A stretch of 64,000 nucleotides of DNA from Brachionus manjavacas (lineage: Eukaryota; Rotifera; Eurotatoria; Ploima; Brachionidae): contig JAHQIY010000003.1 of the NCBI GenBank assembly GCA_019054805.1, positions 8,804,001 through 8,868,000 of the forward strand, in the 5' to 3' direction. The position numbers were made by a program, and so were the translations under genes. Positions within the stretch are counted from its first letter, which is position 1. Each line of letters starts with the position of its first letter. Below, piece after piece: positions 31,271-43,500 of this stretch. The notes beneath the pieces were generated by a model. The model saw only the letters and a program-made list of their open reading frames with translations. It was not told where the DNA came from and searched no databases.

Positions 31271-31645
31271 TAGTACAACCATTTGTTCGGGATGATTCGA
31301 ATGAGTCTCCTCTGATTCTTTGAATTTCCATCGATTATCATTGATCAATTCTGAAACCAAAGCTGACCCATGAACCGACAATAACAATCGACTAATCCCA
31401 TCTTGTTTGCTCTTTAACTCTCAAAAATTCCCGTTTATCTCACCGTTTTGCACTTTCGATTCCATTTCCTCAAAAATTATCCAAAAATTCAGGTAGTTTT
31501 AAAATTCAATATTCTTTCCTCTTATCCTTTTGTTAGACTTTTGCAAGACTTTTTGATATGGAAATGATTCCGCATCATTAAGAGTTTCGTCTTCAGGATT
31601 GAGTAATACGCTTTCACTTGATTTGGTCTGATCGACGGATTGCAT
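31271..31645 (-). CDS. Possible exons of an unrecognised gene
   Basis: On the minus strand an ATG at 31645 opens MQSVDQTKSSESVLLNPEDE, then TLNDAESFPYQKVLQK. Further on, a separate frame reads LKSKQDGISRLLLSVHGSAL and VSELINDNRWKFKESEE ... HPEQMVV, ending at a GT donor (31270). The codon content and local base composition look coding, unlike the flanks. Joining the parts needs one 69 bp and one implausibly short 26 bp intron, so the exact structure is unresolved or the copy is damaged. No family recognised. Confidence 0.35.
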
Positions 31646-32630
31646 AAAAATGTTCACTTTTATCAATAAATACTTCAAGTAATTTACTATTTGGATGAGT
31701 GCTTAATTTGTTGTCGATTAAAAAAAATGAGCTTTTAAGATTTTAGTTGCAATTTATTTGAAAAAAGTTGTAAATTTAATTGATTTGATATCTTTTCATT
31801 GATTTAATTGTTTTATTTTTAATATGTTCGGAAAAAAAATAAAGAGTTAAAAAATATAATTTTTTTTTGATACTTTAAATAAGTTTATGGTAAATTTTAC
31901 TAAATTTATTGTGTTCGATACTGACAGCCTTTAAATTTTGTATTCGAATTTTTGTATGAAAATTTACAATGCCTTAAAATATATTCTTTGAAGATTTTGG
32001 TGATGAATCAGGCTCAGCGCTTTTTAGAAGAAAATGTATTTATTTGAGGTTTAAGGCTATACGCTTTTATTTAAAATTTTCTTGTTTCTTGCCATAAATT
32101 TATGAATCATACTCACTCCTTGGCTACATTGCTTTAAGAGGACCATTTGAGCATAAAACACCTAATAAATTTATTTTACAAAAAAAAACATGATTTCTGG
32201 TTGATTCAACATACCCTCTTGGATATTAAATTTTTAACCTATTGATAAGTATTAATTTTTTATTTACAAAAATCGAAAAATATTTTCAAACAAAAAAGAA
32301 TTAATTGTAATTTCTTAAATTTAAGATTTGATTGAAAAAAAATATTAAATATATTGAGCAAAGAGCAAAAGAAGTATCAACAAGAGTTGAAACAAGACTA
32401 GAAAAAAAACCTTATTCTTAAAAACCCAAACAAAAGTTTTAAAACTCAATCAATTAATTTAATTTTTTTATTAAAGCTGGCGACATTCTCTTAAATTCAT
32501 GGAAAACATTTAGTCGAAAAAATAGTTTTCATAGTAAAAAAAGATAAAAAAGCGTGTTTTTAATTGATCTTAGAATATTTTTAAACCAATTTGCAATTGA
32601 ACTTTATCTTACTTAAATTCAGTTACAGAA
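31646..32630. other. AT-rich spacer
   Basis: No gene or clear repeat identified. Confidence 0.4.
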
Positions 32631-32635
32631 TGCGC

Positions 32636-32820
32636 ACATTAAAAGTCATGCACTCTCATCTAATGGTCCAGCTGGAGGAATCCGAGGACATCCAAGAAGA
32701 TTGGCTAAACAATTGACAAGAACTAAAAATAGAGATAGCTTCTTTACAAATTGAATGGTAAACGAGTGAACAAATTACCAGTTTAAGTAGCTAATGCAAA
32801 ATCGAAAAATGAATGTAAAG
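32636..32820 (+). pseudogene. LINE C-terminal remnant
   Basis: Broken frame reading SSNGPAGGIRGHPRRLAKQL, TRTKNRDSFFTN, then VNEW after a shift. This matches the jockey/CR1-type ending (GIRGH..RL..Q.....R..FFTNRVVNEWN.LP) also present at 57.6 kb. Only the last few dozen codons remain. Confidence 0.7.
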
Positions 32821-33109
32821 TAAGAATCTTTTTATGGTCCTTTAGTTAAATTTTTATTTTTTAACCAACTTCAAAAGTCAAAATAATTTATTTTTTAAGT
32901 CTTTGCAAAGTTAAATCGAATAACCTTGAATTTTTGACTGGTTTATTTGAAGTTTAGAAAAATTTAAATAAATTTTTTTATCAAATTTTAGGGAAAAAAT
33001 TCTACAAACTAGTCCTTTTTTTTTTTTTCTTTTGCACTCAATTTTTCGTCAAATTCAATAAATAAACAACTTTATATAAATAAAATAATTAATTTCTAGA
33101 TTTTTGCAA

Positions 33110-33885
33110 TATAATGTATGATGTTGTTTTAGTGACGGAGACCTGGTTAGATTAAATTTATTTACCATATATAGAAGGTTACAAAATGTTCTACTCTATC
33201 AGGGAAGGGACTATAAAAAGGTGATGGAAAAAATTAAAGATGGAGGAAAAGTTTTAACTGGGTGCATTTACAGGTCATCGAACTATAAATAAAGCGATCG
33301 TCTAATTAATGCTTAAGTTAGATCTAGGAAGTGGCATTTTAGACACAATTGATGACTGTTTTTACTGCTAGCAAGTTACCTTTCCTACTTTTCAAGGTAA
33401 TGATGGACAACTTGGTTTTGTTTTTGACTTAGCCATTGCTGAAGAGTCAAGAAGAATTTACACTATTAAACGAGGGTTCCCATTAGGATCTCAAATCAGA
33501 TGTATGAGTAGTTTTTAGACAAGTATAATTTTGCTAGTAATCTTTTCATCTCAGTTCATCAGTCGAATAAAAAAAATTCCACCATGAATGACATGAGAGA
33601 TAAAATTCGGTAAAAAGGAAATATTCAGCATGGAAAGCATTTGAAAATAGCTGTTAGAACAAAAAGACTGTTTGTATCATAAGGCTAAAAAGGAAGCGGA
33701 AAAGTTGGTGGACAAAGCGTTAAATGCTATGATGAAGCTATTGCAAGCAGAGAATAAAGCAATCAAAAATAGTTTTACAAGTATGTAAACAATAAATCAG
33801 GTAACCGACTGAGACAAGTTATAAAGGGAGTAAAAAATTAAAAAAAAAAGCCTAATTACAAAAAAGGTTGTAAGTGACTGGAACC
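33110..33885 (+). pseudogene. LINE endonuclease-to-RT linker remnant
   Basis: Multiple short frames read LVTETWLD, LPYIEGYKMFYSIREG, GNDGQLGFVFDLAIAEES and RIYTIKRGFPLGS, then FYKYVNNKSGNRL. These match, in order, the apurinic-type endonuclease (TETWL, GY..FR.DR, LDLV.T....RI..I....PLGSSDH) and the linker before RT (FFKY...K). All frames are interrupted. No reverse transcriptase follows. Confidence 0.7.
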
Positions 33886-34180
33886 TTTTACAAATAAATA
33901 TCGCTGTTTCCCTGTAAAAAAATATATGATTTTACGCTGTGTTACTAATTATACTTCTAATGAGTTGGGCATAACTGACAAGCAAAAAAAACTCTGTGGT
34001 TACTTAACTCTTCCCTCTAATAAATCAATTTAATTTTTTTTTAAATTAAATTAACAATTTTTTTGAAATTTTGAATTATTTATTATGTTGAGCATTACAC
34101 TTTATTGTAGGAGCTATTGATCGTTTTTAATATCACATCAATTAACACGTAATAAAACACATTTTTATCTACTCGAATAT

Positions 34181-34186
34181 TTTATT
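34181..34186 (-). other. Poly(A) signal of the EF-hand gene
   Basis: AATAAA on the minus strand about 100 bases beyond the stop codon. Confidence 0.5.
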
Positions 34187-34285
34187 TGAATATTTTTTTC
34201 TCAAGATCTAATCTTTTTTAGGATGATTCATTTCTTGCTTAAGATTTTTTCGCTTTTCGATTTCTTTTTTTTTAATAAGGACTCT

Positions 34286-34988
34286 TTACAAGCTTAGGAC
34301 TCTTTGAATCGCTTCCAGATGAATTTCACGATAGTTTATAGGCTGTTTAAAAATCAAAGGCTTTTTTTCTACAAAAGTAGCCCTTAAAATGTTTTTTAAA
34401 TTTTCATCACTTGAATAACATTGAATAAATTCTTCTAAAGTGAGAAAATTTTCTTTTTGTAAATTAAATCTTCTATAGATAATATCAACTTTTTCTTCGG
34501 CCATTTTTTTGTAGCTTTTATTTTTCTTATCGATACCGGCCATTGTAAAAATGTCACTCAGTGTCTCCACCATTTCATCCTTATCCAAAACGCCATCATT
34601 TTTTAGGTCACAAATTTCGAATGCCATTTTTAATTTCTCATTTATGTTATTGCCAGTCGTTATTCTATTTGCTCTTAAAAATTCTTCGAAATCCAAATAA
34701 CCATCTTTATTCCGATCATATATATCGAAAATACGTGAACTGAACTTTGTTGACTTATTTTGAGGATAAATTTTTCTGTGTATTTTAAGGAAATCTTTTC
34801 TAAACTATCTTAATTTAAAAAAAAAAATTTCATTCTATTTACTTTGACAATTTTCCGGCAGGACAATCGGTGATAAAACTTTGATAATAAAATAATATTT
34901 CTTCTTTGCTAAATTCGCTTTTAATACATAAATGTAAAATATCGTCTTCGGTCAATTGCTTGACTTGTTTTACTTTTTTATTACCCAT
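34286..34988 (-). CDS. Neuronal-calcium-sensor-type EF-hand protein
   Basis: Two exons, 34843-34988 and 34286-34799, with a 43 bp intron; 219 residues. It starts MGNKKVKQ, with Gly2 suitable for N-myristoylation as in recoverin/visinin-like/NCS proteins. The family landmarks are present: FYYQSFITDCPAGKLSKKDF (degenerate EF1 with the Cys-Pro of NCS proteins), RIFDIYDRNKDGYLDFEEF (EF2, complete calcium ligands), FEICDLKNDGVLDKDEM (EF3, complete) and RRFNLQKENFLTLEEF (EF4, lacking the first Asp and the central Gly, so probably non-binding). It most likely acts as a membrane-switching calcium sensor. The exact orthologue cannot be assigned; it is somewhat longer than most members (about 190) through its C-terminal tail. 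Confidence 0.85.
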
Positions 34989-34989
34989 T

Positions 34990-35800
34990 TAATTTTTCTA
35001 ACTAAGATTTATTTTCTCAAAAACCTTTTATTTTGATACTATTTATCGAATTTAAAATTTTTTAAATAACTTTCCAAATTTGGCATAATTAAATTTTAAG
35101 TAAAATCACAGCTGAAATTAATAACTATTTTAAATTTTTGGGTAAATGCATAACATTAATTTATATTGATGGTATCTATGAGGCTTAAATCAAAAATTAC
35201 CTTTAAAGGTAAGTTTTAAAAATAATCATGGATTGGAATTTTTTTGATTAGGGAAGAGTTGATTTTTTTAAAAAGGTAATTAATTAATTTTTTTTAATAT
35301 TTCGATTAATGACTTGATACTTTGAATAAAAGTTTAGTGATTCTTCATTCAGTTTATATGGAAGAGTCGAAAAATCTAAAAATACCAATTTTTTTTCCAT
35401 AAAAATAGAGAGCATATTTTTTGAGAGAGAATAAACGTTTTCAAAAATATAAGCTATAATTAATCAATCGAATTTAATTTATTCGAATTATTATTAATAC
35501 ATTATCATAGAATTTAAGAAAAAGAATTTTTAACAAGCAAGACAAAAAATGTATATAAATTTTGATTCACTTTTGAAAAATTCCTCGGCAATATTTGTCA
35601 CTATTTCATATATGGATATTAAATTTTTCAACTGCATGATTAATTTTGAGGAATTTTCATGATTTTATTAATGTTTTATTTTTTGAGGAACATTTTTAGA
35701 ATTGAGTAATTAAGCGTGTTTTTACTGAAAGTACTTACCTTAAAATACTTTGAAGATATTGAATGATTTTCGACTTAAAAAAATTTATCAAGAATTCCAA
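34990..35800. other. AT-rich spacer
   Basis: Nothing recognised upstream of the EF-hand gene. Confidence 0.4.
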
Positions 35801-35802
35801 AG

Positions 35803-35850
35803 TAATGACCCTATGTTCCACAAGGAGTGAATAAGTTAAAAAAATTAAAA
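35803..35850 (+). repeat. Truncated LINE 3' end
   Basis: AAAGTAATGACCCTATGTTC and CACAAGGAGTGAATAAG followed by A-rich sequence. The same stretch ends the LINE fragment at 38067-38106, where it encodes LYSTRSE and a stop. Only the last ~45 bases are present here, as expected for strong 5' truncation. Confidence 0.6.
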
Positions 35851-36360
35851 GATAGATGTTTAATTCATACATTCTCAAGGACATACATTAAATTTTATAA
35901 AATTCATCAAATTAAATACAAAATTAAATATAAAATTCCAAAAATAAACTTATAAAAATTTTAAATATGAAAGCGGTCAAAATTTTGAGTCTTTAAAAAT
36001 TTCTGTAAGGCTTCAAAAATAATTGATATTTTTCACAAAATAATAATTGAGATAAAAATTTATTTCAAAATTTAAATCGTTGTTTGGGTATCGTCTTTAA
36101 AATTATCAATATTTTATACTTAAATGTGCGAGAATCAATTCATAAAAATTTTTAAAGAAAGAACACATTTTAAAGCTATGTTTGGATTCAGTTAAAGAGT
36201 TGTATAAAAAAAAACTTTTGCCGTAGAAAACAATAAGATCAATTCAAAAAGAGACCTTTCAAATTTTTCAATTAAATTTTCCAAATGATGACAGGTACTA
36301 ATTCAAAAGATATACAGGGATATATATATAAAGAGGCGGGCTAAAAAAACCACAAAGACT
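35851..36360. other. AT-rich spacer
   Basis: No gene recognised. Confidence 0.4.
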
Positions 36361-36369
36361 CTGCTACTG

Positions 36370-36480
36370 GATTAAATGCAACATAACTTTTTTTTTCGGA
36401 GTTGGATTAAAGTAACAAGTCAAAAGTCCAACCAAACTAATGACTTAATTTTGAATTAAATATTTTAAAATGACTCTAGG
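36370..36480 (+). repeat. Short interspersed repeat, copy 1
   Basis: Begins GGATTAAATGCAACATAACT and ends near CTTAATTTTGAATT, the same landmarks as the copy at 37818-38018. Confidence 0.45.
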
Positions 36481-37254
36481 TCACATTAATATAAAAAATA
36501 AAATTTTAACCAAAAAGTCGAGCGAAAAGCATTTTAAATAACCATTTATCAAAAATGATACTAATTTTTAAGATATTTTTACCTCAATTAATTTATGTAA
36601 AAAGTAAAGTTATATGACTTTTTATTTGATTCTGGTTTTTGGGGTCTTGTCACCGCCATGGACAATTGATAAAATGTAAGATTTCGGAAAATTTTTTTAA
36701 TTTATTTTTTTGCTGAAATCGGTGAAGAGTAACAAATTTTCGTGGACAAATAAGAATATTATTATTATATATTTGTTTTGTCTGTGCTGAGCTAAGGCTC
36801 CTCAGATTAAAAAAAATCGAGAAAAATAAAAACAAAACATAAATTTAAAGTATTTTTTTAGTTTATAAATAAGACCATCATGCCAAACCCTATCAAACAC
36901 TTTCAAGATATCAAAAAATACGGAAAAAACTTTTTTAAATTTATTAATTGACACTATAATTTTTTGAGTAAGGAATAAAAGATTATCAGCGGTTTAGAAT
37001 TAAGAATAAAATTTATTTTTTAATAAATATATTTTTGCTACGATCAAAAAATTTGTTTTGATATTTTTGACAGTGTATAGAGAATTGATTAAACTCTAAC
37101 CATTGAATATTGCATAAGGTCATCAATTAGTTGGAAGATAAAATAATTAAAATATACAGACAAAAATAACTTTTTTTTTCTGAAAAAAAAACTATTCATT
37201 AATGACTAACAAAATTTAAGAGAGTGGATAATATAATTAAAGCCTATTAAAAAA

Positions 37255-37395
37255 AATGGGTCTTATCGACTTTGTGATCTTCATGATCACCAAATATGTG
37301 ATCTTTTTCATCTTGCTGGGTTTGTGATCAGTAAGGATCACACAACTTATGATCACATTTTTTTTAAAGATCACACATAAAAATCACTATTTTAA
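37255..37395. repeat. GTGATC/GATCAC cluster (MULE subterminal-type)
   Basis: About ten copies of TTGTGATC or its complement in 140 bases. A similar cluster lies at 45588-45735 inside a papilin intron, whose end (GGCCCTACCGTGTTATGTGA inverted) resembles GGGTCTTATCGACTTTGTGA here. Confidence 0.6.
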
Positions 37396-37598
37396 AAGCG
37401 TAATTTTTATTCATAATGATTACGCTAGTCAATCCTAATTGATTACGCTAGTCAATCCTAATTTTTAAAAGTTTTATAAAAAAACATGAAGTTACAATGA
37501 AATAAATAAATCAAATAATCTGTTTCTTTTAAAAAGATTATAAAATAATCTAAAAAAATTATATTTTACCAATTTATAATTAAAAAATTAGTGCTGAT

Positions 37599-38106
37599 TT
37601 GGTCATTTTTGGGATGTCAACGAGCTTATATCTATAAGCCATTCTCAAAATATGCATACTACAGAAGAACAAATTCAGAGCCATTAAGTCAACACATTAA
37701 GAACAAAACACTGCGATGGGTCGGGCATGTACTTAAAATGAAAGAAACACGGATACCAAAAAGAGTCCTTCAATGGACATCTCAAGGGCGAAAAAAACAA
37801 AATTTAAGGTACAAAAAGGATTAAATGCAACATAACTTTTTTTAATAAATCATTTTATTTAAATCATTTCATTTTATTTTTTTTATCAGTTTATTTAAAT
37901 TTTTATCATTATATAAAATGATGAATGAATTTGTAAAAATGAAACTCACAATCCAAATTAGCTTTTTTAAAAACTTTATAAAGTAGCTTAATTTTGAATT
38001 TTAAAATACGGACAATTAAAGAGAAGAGAAGCAAGCGCAAAGGCAAAATATCGACTTGAGCGGAAATCAAAAGTAATGACCCTATACTCCACAAGGAGTG
38101 AATAAG
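37599..38106 (+). pseudogene. LINE C-terminal fragment with 200 bp insertion
   Basis: The frame reads YYRRTNSEPLSQHIKNKTLR, then WVGHVLKMKETRIPKRVLQW and TSQGRKKQNL, typical of the tail of non-LTR pol proteins (R..SEPL...I..K.LRWVGHVLRM...RIPKR.L.W...GKR.RGRP). It is broken at about 37818 by a repeat unit that ends near 38018, and then resumes (EEKQAQRQN; terminal LYSTRSE, stop at about 38100). An A-rich tail follows (38105-38133). The same 3' end occurs alone at 35803. Confidence 0.75.
37818..38018 (+). repeat. ~200 bp interspersed repeat, copy 2
   Basis: Starts GGATTAAATGCAACATAACT; its last 105 bases (AATGAATTTGTAAAAATGAA...AAAATACGGACAATTAAA) recur almost unchanged at 39267-39369. The insertion lies inside LINE codons. 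Confidence 0.6.
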
Positions 38107-38248
38107 GAAAAAAAAATAAATAAAAAAAAAAAGGCATACAAATATAGCTTTTTAGAAAAGCCTTACAAATTCAGATACTATTTTTCCAAGCTAATTTATC
38201 AAATTTTGCATGGAAAGACAATTAGGTCAAACTTTTAAAAAATTATTT

Positions 38249-38531
38249 TCCTTTCTGTACTTTTTATACTTTTTCAGAATATTAATTTATTTGGCCCTGT
38301 TCCTTTTTGTACTTTTTGTGATTAATGGTAATTTTTATCATTTTATTAAAACTTAAACGGGATTCGGGTATGCTGAAGGTAAGAAAAATATTAAAAAATT
38401 TAAAATTTATATTTAAAATATTGATTAATAAAAGGTTTACCATTAAGAACAAAAAGTACAGAAAGTACAAAAGGGAACAGGGCCAAATAAATTAATTAGA
38501 AAAATTACAAAAAGTACAGAAAGAACAAAAA
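38249..38531. repeat. Fold-back repeat with TTTGTACTTTTTGT arms
   Basis: TAATTTATTTGGCCCTGTTC and TTTTTGTACTTTTTGTG at 38283-38331 face inverse copies at 38437-38496; the outer CTTTCTGTACTTTTTATAC at 38251 faces a further inverse copy near 38515. A MITE-like hairpin about 280 bp long. Confidence 0.7.
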
Positions 38532-38730
38532 TTAAAAAAATTCGTTTTTATATAGATTTAAGGAAAATGGATTAGTTCAAATGGAAATGCGCCAGAGTTA
38601 TCATTGCTACGAGTTCGAATAAGTTTAAGTTAGAATGAATTTTAGTTCTTATAGTGGTCAAACTTTACAATTTAGTCAATTAAAAATAGTCATTAAATAA
38701 CTATAATTTTTTAATTAATAAGTGTTGCAG

Positions 38731-38861
38731 TTAAAGAACCTTTGAACTCGGTACTAAATGACAATGATGCCCCTAAAAAGAAAAGAGGGCGTCCAAAAAA
38801 AGTTTTATCTGATACTGATCCTATTGAAGCAACTTCAAATGAAATTATAGAGAAAGATTAA
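38731..38861 (+). pseudogene. MULE-type AT-hook C-terminal exon remnant
   Basis: After an acceptor-like TGTTGCAG the frame reads KEPLNSVLNDNDAPKKKRGR, then PKKVLSDTDPIEATSNEIIE and a stop. The core KKKRGRPKK is an AT-hook, as at the end of the SWIM-type MULE protein at 5.1 kb. No SWIM finger or DDE core is seen upstream. It sits near the right inverted end of the proposed 36.6-39.5 kb element. Confidence 0.5.
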
Positions 38862-39266
38862 ATAGAAAAACTTAAAAATAACTTTCTTTTATTCTATTTT
38901 GAGTAATTAGTTAATTTCAAAATGACTTTTATATGAATTTATTCTCGAAATTATACGAAATTAAATAAATTTTTCTTATTGTCTTAAAAATTATTTGTCC
39001 AGCTTTTAACTTGATTGTCCCCGTTAGTGACATGGTCAAATTGTCCGGTCAGGTGACAAGACCCTTACCTCGATCTGATGACTTAATTTGTTTTGTTATA
39101 CTATCATTTTTTTTGTCATTGATTAAATTAATTTGTCGATATAAAAAAGTTTTTTTTCGTCAGACCCATAAATTAAAAGCCATTGCAAAATAATCGTTTA
39201 TTCCATAACTTTTAATAAAAGTTTCAATTCAAAAATTAAATAATGAAAATAAGCGTTTTTAATATA

Positions 39267-39369
39267 AAATGATAAATGAATTTGTAAAAATGAAACTCAC
39301 AATCCAAATTAGCTTTTTTAAAAACTTTATAAAGTAGCTTAATTTTGAATTCAAAAATACGGAAAATTA
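39267..39369 (+). repeat. ~105 bp interspersed repeat, copy 3 (3' part)
   Basis: Nearly identical to 37914-38018 (AATGAATTTGTAAAAATGAA, CTCACAATCCAAATTAGCTT, AAACTTTATAAAGTAGCTTA). Confidence 0.75.
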
Positions 39370-39479
39370 AATTATTATATGGACATTGTGTATTTTATCT
39401 GGAGAAGTAGAAAAAAAAATTGCGCCTAATCTTACATTTTATCAATTGTCCGTAGCGGTGACAAGATCTGCTTTTTAAT

Positions 39480-40535
39480 GTTTTTAAATTTTCAAGTTGA
39501 AAGTAAACGTTTTTTTTTTTAAAAAGTTTTTTTTTTAAATCACCAATTTTGGCTAAATATTTTAAATTTAGAGTAATGAGAAAAAAATTGATTTCAAAAT
39601 AAAGATTATCAACTATAAATAATTAACTTTTAAAATTTTCAAAAAAGATAGTCTTTTGGCTTTAAAAATAAGATGTTTAACTTGATTTGTAATTATAACT
39701 TATTAATTGATAAGTCTAGATCCACTTGATATTTCAATAATATTGTTATAACTTTTACAAAGTTTATTAATAGGAGCTAAATCAAAATAATTGATAAATA
39801 AATTGATCTAGTTATAAAAAATCCAAAGCGCGGCTAATTAAAAAAAAGAAGACGTCTGCTTCAAATCGGACCCTTAAAGATAAGCATTTCGTGAATTTTG
39901 GCTGCTATTGATAAAAATCAAAAACATGTGTGTTGTTCTTATTTGCTTAAAAAAATAAACTTTCGAGCTAATTTAATGCCGGAACATTACGGTATAATTA
40001 GGATTTGAATGGTCTCTGCAAATACCATGTCTAATTAAAGCCAAAGTTTTTATTCGAGCTGCAAATGAGCTTGATATTCAACAAGATTTCTTATCAATAC
40101 CATCCTGGCGTTATCAGGAAGTTTATTATATCTAGAATAATTTCCCTGCATGAATTCGTATTTTTTTATTCAACCAACTTGTTGAGCCAAATTGAATTTT
40201 TTTATGGAAAATTCAATTAGGCAACAAGAGGCTTATAGAATAGCTAAATTTGCATTCGAATAGAAAATATATCTTAATTAGTAGCAATACGAGCCAGGTC
40301 CTGATTTTTTCTAGCTTACCTAAATCATTTTCAAAAAATCAAATAAATAATCATCAAATATAAATCAATTTTAGATTTTGGATTTTGGATCGTTCAACAC
40401 TTAGAAATTTTACAAAATTTTTAGTAACTACAAACGATTACTAATCAATATTTGTATAATTCAATTTACTCAATTTTTTAATAAATCAGTGTTGCATAAT
40501 TCGTATTATTTTTAATATTATTACTATCTGGTACT
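39480..40535. other. Upstream region of the papilin-like gene
   Basis: No gene recognised. A slightly less AT-rich stretch at 39830-40150 has no convincing frame. Confidence 0.4.
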
Positions 40536-40538
40536 TGC

Positions 40539-40545
40539 TATAAAA
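40539..40545 (+). promoter_or_regulatory. Candidate TATA box of the papilin-like gene
   Basis: TATAAAA 38 bases before the start codon, which would place transcription start only a few bases upstream of the ATG. Plausible for a very short leader, unproved. Confidence 0.35.
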
Positions 40546-40582
40546 AGCCTTAGAAAATCGGTTCATTGAAAAAATTTGAAAA

Positions 40583-43500
40583 ATGAATTCAAAAAAATAC
40601 TGGTTCACATTTATTTTATTTTTTATTTTTATACTAAAATTGCGGGCTGGTAAGAATTTTTTTATCTGAATGAAAAAAAAATTTTAATTTTAATTTTCTA
40701 AAATTAGACTCTGCAGAAGATTGTCGAAATTCGATTTTTGGTTGCTGTCCGGACGGATTGACCCCAGCTGATGGACAAAATTATGAAAACTGTGATTTAA
40801 ATGAACCGGATGAAAGCTGTCACATTTCCGAATTCGGTTGTTGTTCAGATAGCTTGACTTCTGCCAAAGGTCCGAATCTAGAAGGATGCACTGATCAGTC
40901 ATGTCAAGTATTACTTTTTAAATTAAAAAATTTTACAAATTAGTTTTATTTTAAAAAAATTTAAGAATTCTCTATTTGGTTGCTGCCCAGATATGAAAAC
41001 AGTGGCAGGAACTGAAGATAAGTCAGACTGTCCAAAAGATTTTGCATCTCACTCCACATATGATCTTAAATCTTGTTCCGAATCCGAATTCGAATGTTGT
41101 CCAGATGGATTGACACCCGCAAATGTAGCTTTTGTTCGCGATAAAAATTTCCTTTAATAATTCAAAAATTTAGGGTCCAAATTTTAAAGATTGCTCCGAA
41201 GACGGTTCACTTATTTTAATTAAAAATCAAAAATTAACTTCAAGTAATTTTTAAAAATTTTCCTCTTTTTTCAAGTCATGTAAAACTTCATATTTAGACA
41301 TTTGTAGTTTACCTCAGCCTGAGAATACATGCTACGATTATGTTCCCAAATGGCGTTTCAGTATGAGCGAAGGTCGATGTATTCAGTTTTGGTTCGGTGG
41401 ATGCAACTTGAATGAAAATATGTTTGAAACTAGTGATGAGTGCGAAGATCGCTGTGTTAGTCCAAAAGACATTCAAGTGTGTGAGTTGCCTCCTGTTAGT
41501 CCCACAATATTAGTTGATACTCCAGACTGCCAGCAAAATCTTACACGATTTTACTACGATGCAAGCAGTGCATCCTGCAAGTCATTTTCGTATTCAGGAT
41601 GCTATGGCAATGGAAATAATTTTCAAAGTCTTGAGGAATGCGATCGAAAATGCCAAATACCTCTTCTTTTTGGTAAATTTCTTTTTTTATTTTTTATTTA
41701 AAAAAAGTATTGAATCAAAAAGAAATTGTTAAATTCTTGTTAAAAAGACAAATTTTTAAGAAAAAGTAGAGGCCATAGTAAAAATTTAATGACCAATATT
41801 AGTTGTTTCATATTTTGACTAGTTCAGTAAAAAAAGAAACAATTCTAGTAAACAGGTTTGAAGACCAACTATGTGTGAAAAATAAAATTGATTATTTTAG
41901 ATTTGATAAATAAATTTTAAAAGAAAAAGTGAGCCAAAATTATTCTATTATTTAAATTTTTGCTTCTGAATTAATGAAGAAAAAAAATTGAATTATCATC
42001 TGAAAAAGAAAGATCTTTTTTATATAAATAAGTATATTCAAATAGAATAAATATTTTTTATATCAATCGAATATTTCATTTAATTAAATTTTTCAGATTA
42101 GTTTAAAAGATAATATAAATTGAATAATTTATTTCGATTTAGTATTAATTAAAAGTACAGAAATTAAAAAATAAATTTTTTTTTCCAAAATTCAAAATTT
42201 AGGCTTTGTTAAGTGCATTAGCTGATAAACAAATCGCTTAATTCATACTTTTCAAATACTCAATATAGGCGAATAGCTTTTAGATAGCACTATTTTATCT
42301 TGCAACATGTCAATGCCAAAAAGAAGATATTTTTTTCTTCTAGATGTGACTCAATAAAATAAAAAATTTTTCTAATTTTTTAAAGTTGGATATTTTTTAA
42401 TAAATTTGCGATAAGCTTATAAATATTAGCGGTGAGGGAAATTATGGGCCCTGTATATGCCTCATGTAACACTGAATTTATCATCTGATACAATTTACAG
42501 AATTAATTTTAAAATCGTGCTTAAAAATTTATTTGGTTTTATTCTTTTTTTCTAGGGTAAAAAAACCAATGCTTAATGGTATATATTAATTTTAAGAATA
42601 AATTTAAAAACAATAAGTAAAGATTGATGCAAAAATATCTAAAAAGTAAAATATTCCAATATTTCAAAATTAAGTTTAAATGAAGTTTTTAAATTCTCAT
42701 TTAAAAACAAAATGAAAATTTCAAGCTCCTTAATCCACAAAATTATCTTTAAATTAATCTTTAAAATTGATTTTAATCTAAGCTCAAACTTTTTTATTAG
42801 AAAGAATTAATTTTTTAAATTAACTACATTTTTAGAGAAGTGTTCTTTCATTCCTGATAAGGGTCCATGCCGTGGCGACCATGAAAGATGGTATTTTGAT
42901 TCAAGAATTGGTCAATGCAAAACATTTTCGTATGGAGGCTGTATGGTAAATAAAAACAATCATTTATCAGAAGCTGAATGCTTTAATTCATGTGTAAGAC
43001 CAAAACAAAAAAGTAATATTTATCATAAAATCTTGAAGTAGGATTTAGATTGAATTTAAGGTGTTTGTCTTTTGCCAAAAATAATCGGTAGTTGCGATGA
43101 AAAAATAGATTCATGGTATTATGATTTTAATGAAGGAATATGCAAAGAAATGCTTTATAGTGGATGCAATGGAAATTTGAATAGATTTGAGACTAAAGAA
43201 GCCTGTGAATACACCTGCCAAGGACTTGACGATTACCGTAATGAAAAAAAAATACATAAAATCAAGATTTCTAATAAGAATTCTTTTTTTATAGCTAAAA
43301 AAATGATTACTGAAGATATATGTCTTGCTCCCAAAATTTCGGGATCATGTCATATTAAGCTGCAAAGGTGGTACTACAATTCAACCACAGAAATGTGTCA
43401 ACAGTTCACCTACTCTGGCTGTGATGGTTCTCCGAACAATTTCGAAAATGAATTTGATTGTAGAACAACTTGTAATGCTAAAATTATCGGTACAAGAAAA

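Larger units (their letters stand above)
36640..39468. mobile_element. Possible composite element with 40 bp inverted ends
   Basis: TCTTGTCACCGCCATGGACA and the following AATTGATAAAATGTAAGATT at 36641-36680 recur in inverse at about 39426-39466 (with TA-CG differences). Between them lie LINE pieces, subterminal-type GTGATC repeats and an AT-hook C-terminus (38731-38861). The inverted ends and AT-hook suggest a 2.8 kb MULE-type element holding later insertions. No target duplication is clear. Confidence 0.45.

Noticed and set aside
39011..39193. 60-codon frame containing KLSGQVTRPLPRSDD, similar to a LINE C-terminal word
   Set aside because: Only a handful of residues match (RLSGQVT); too short to call a LINE fragment.
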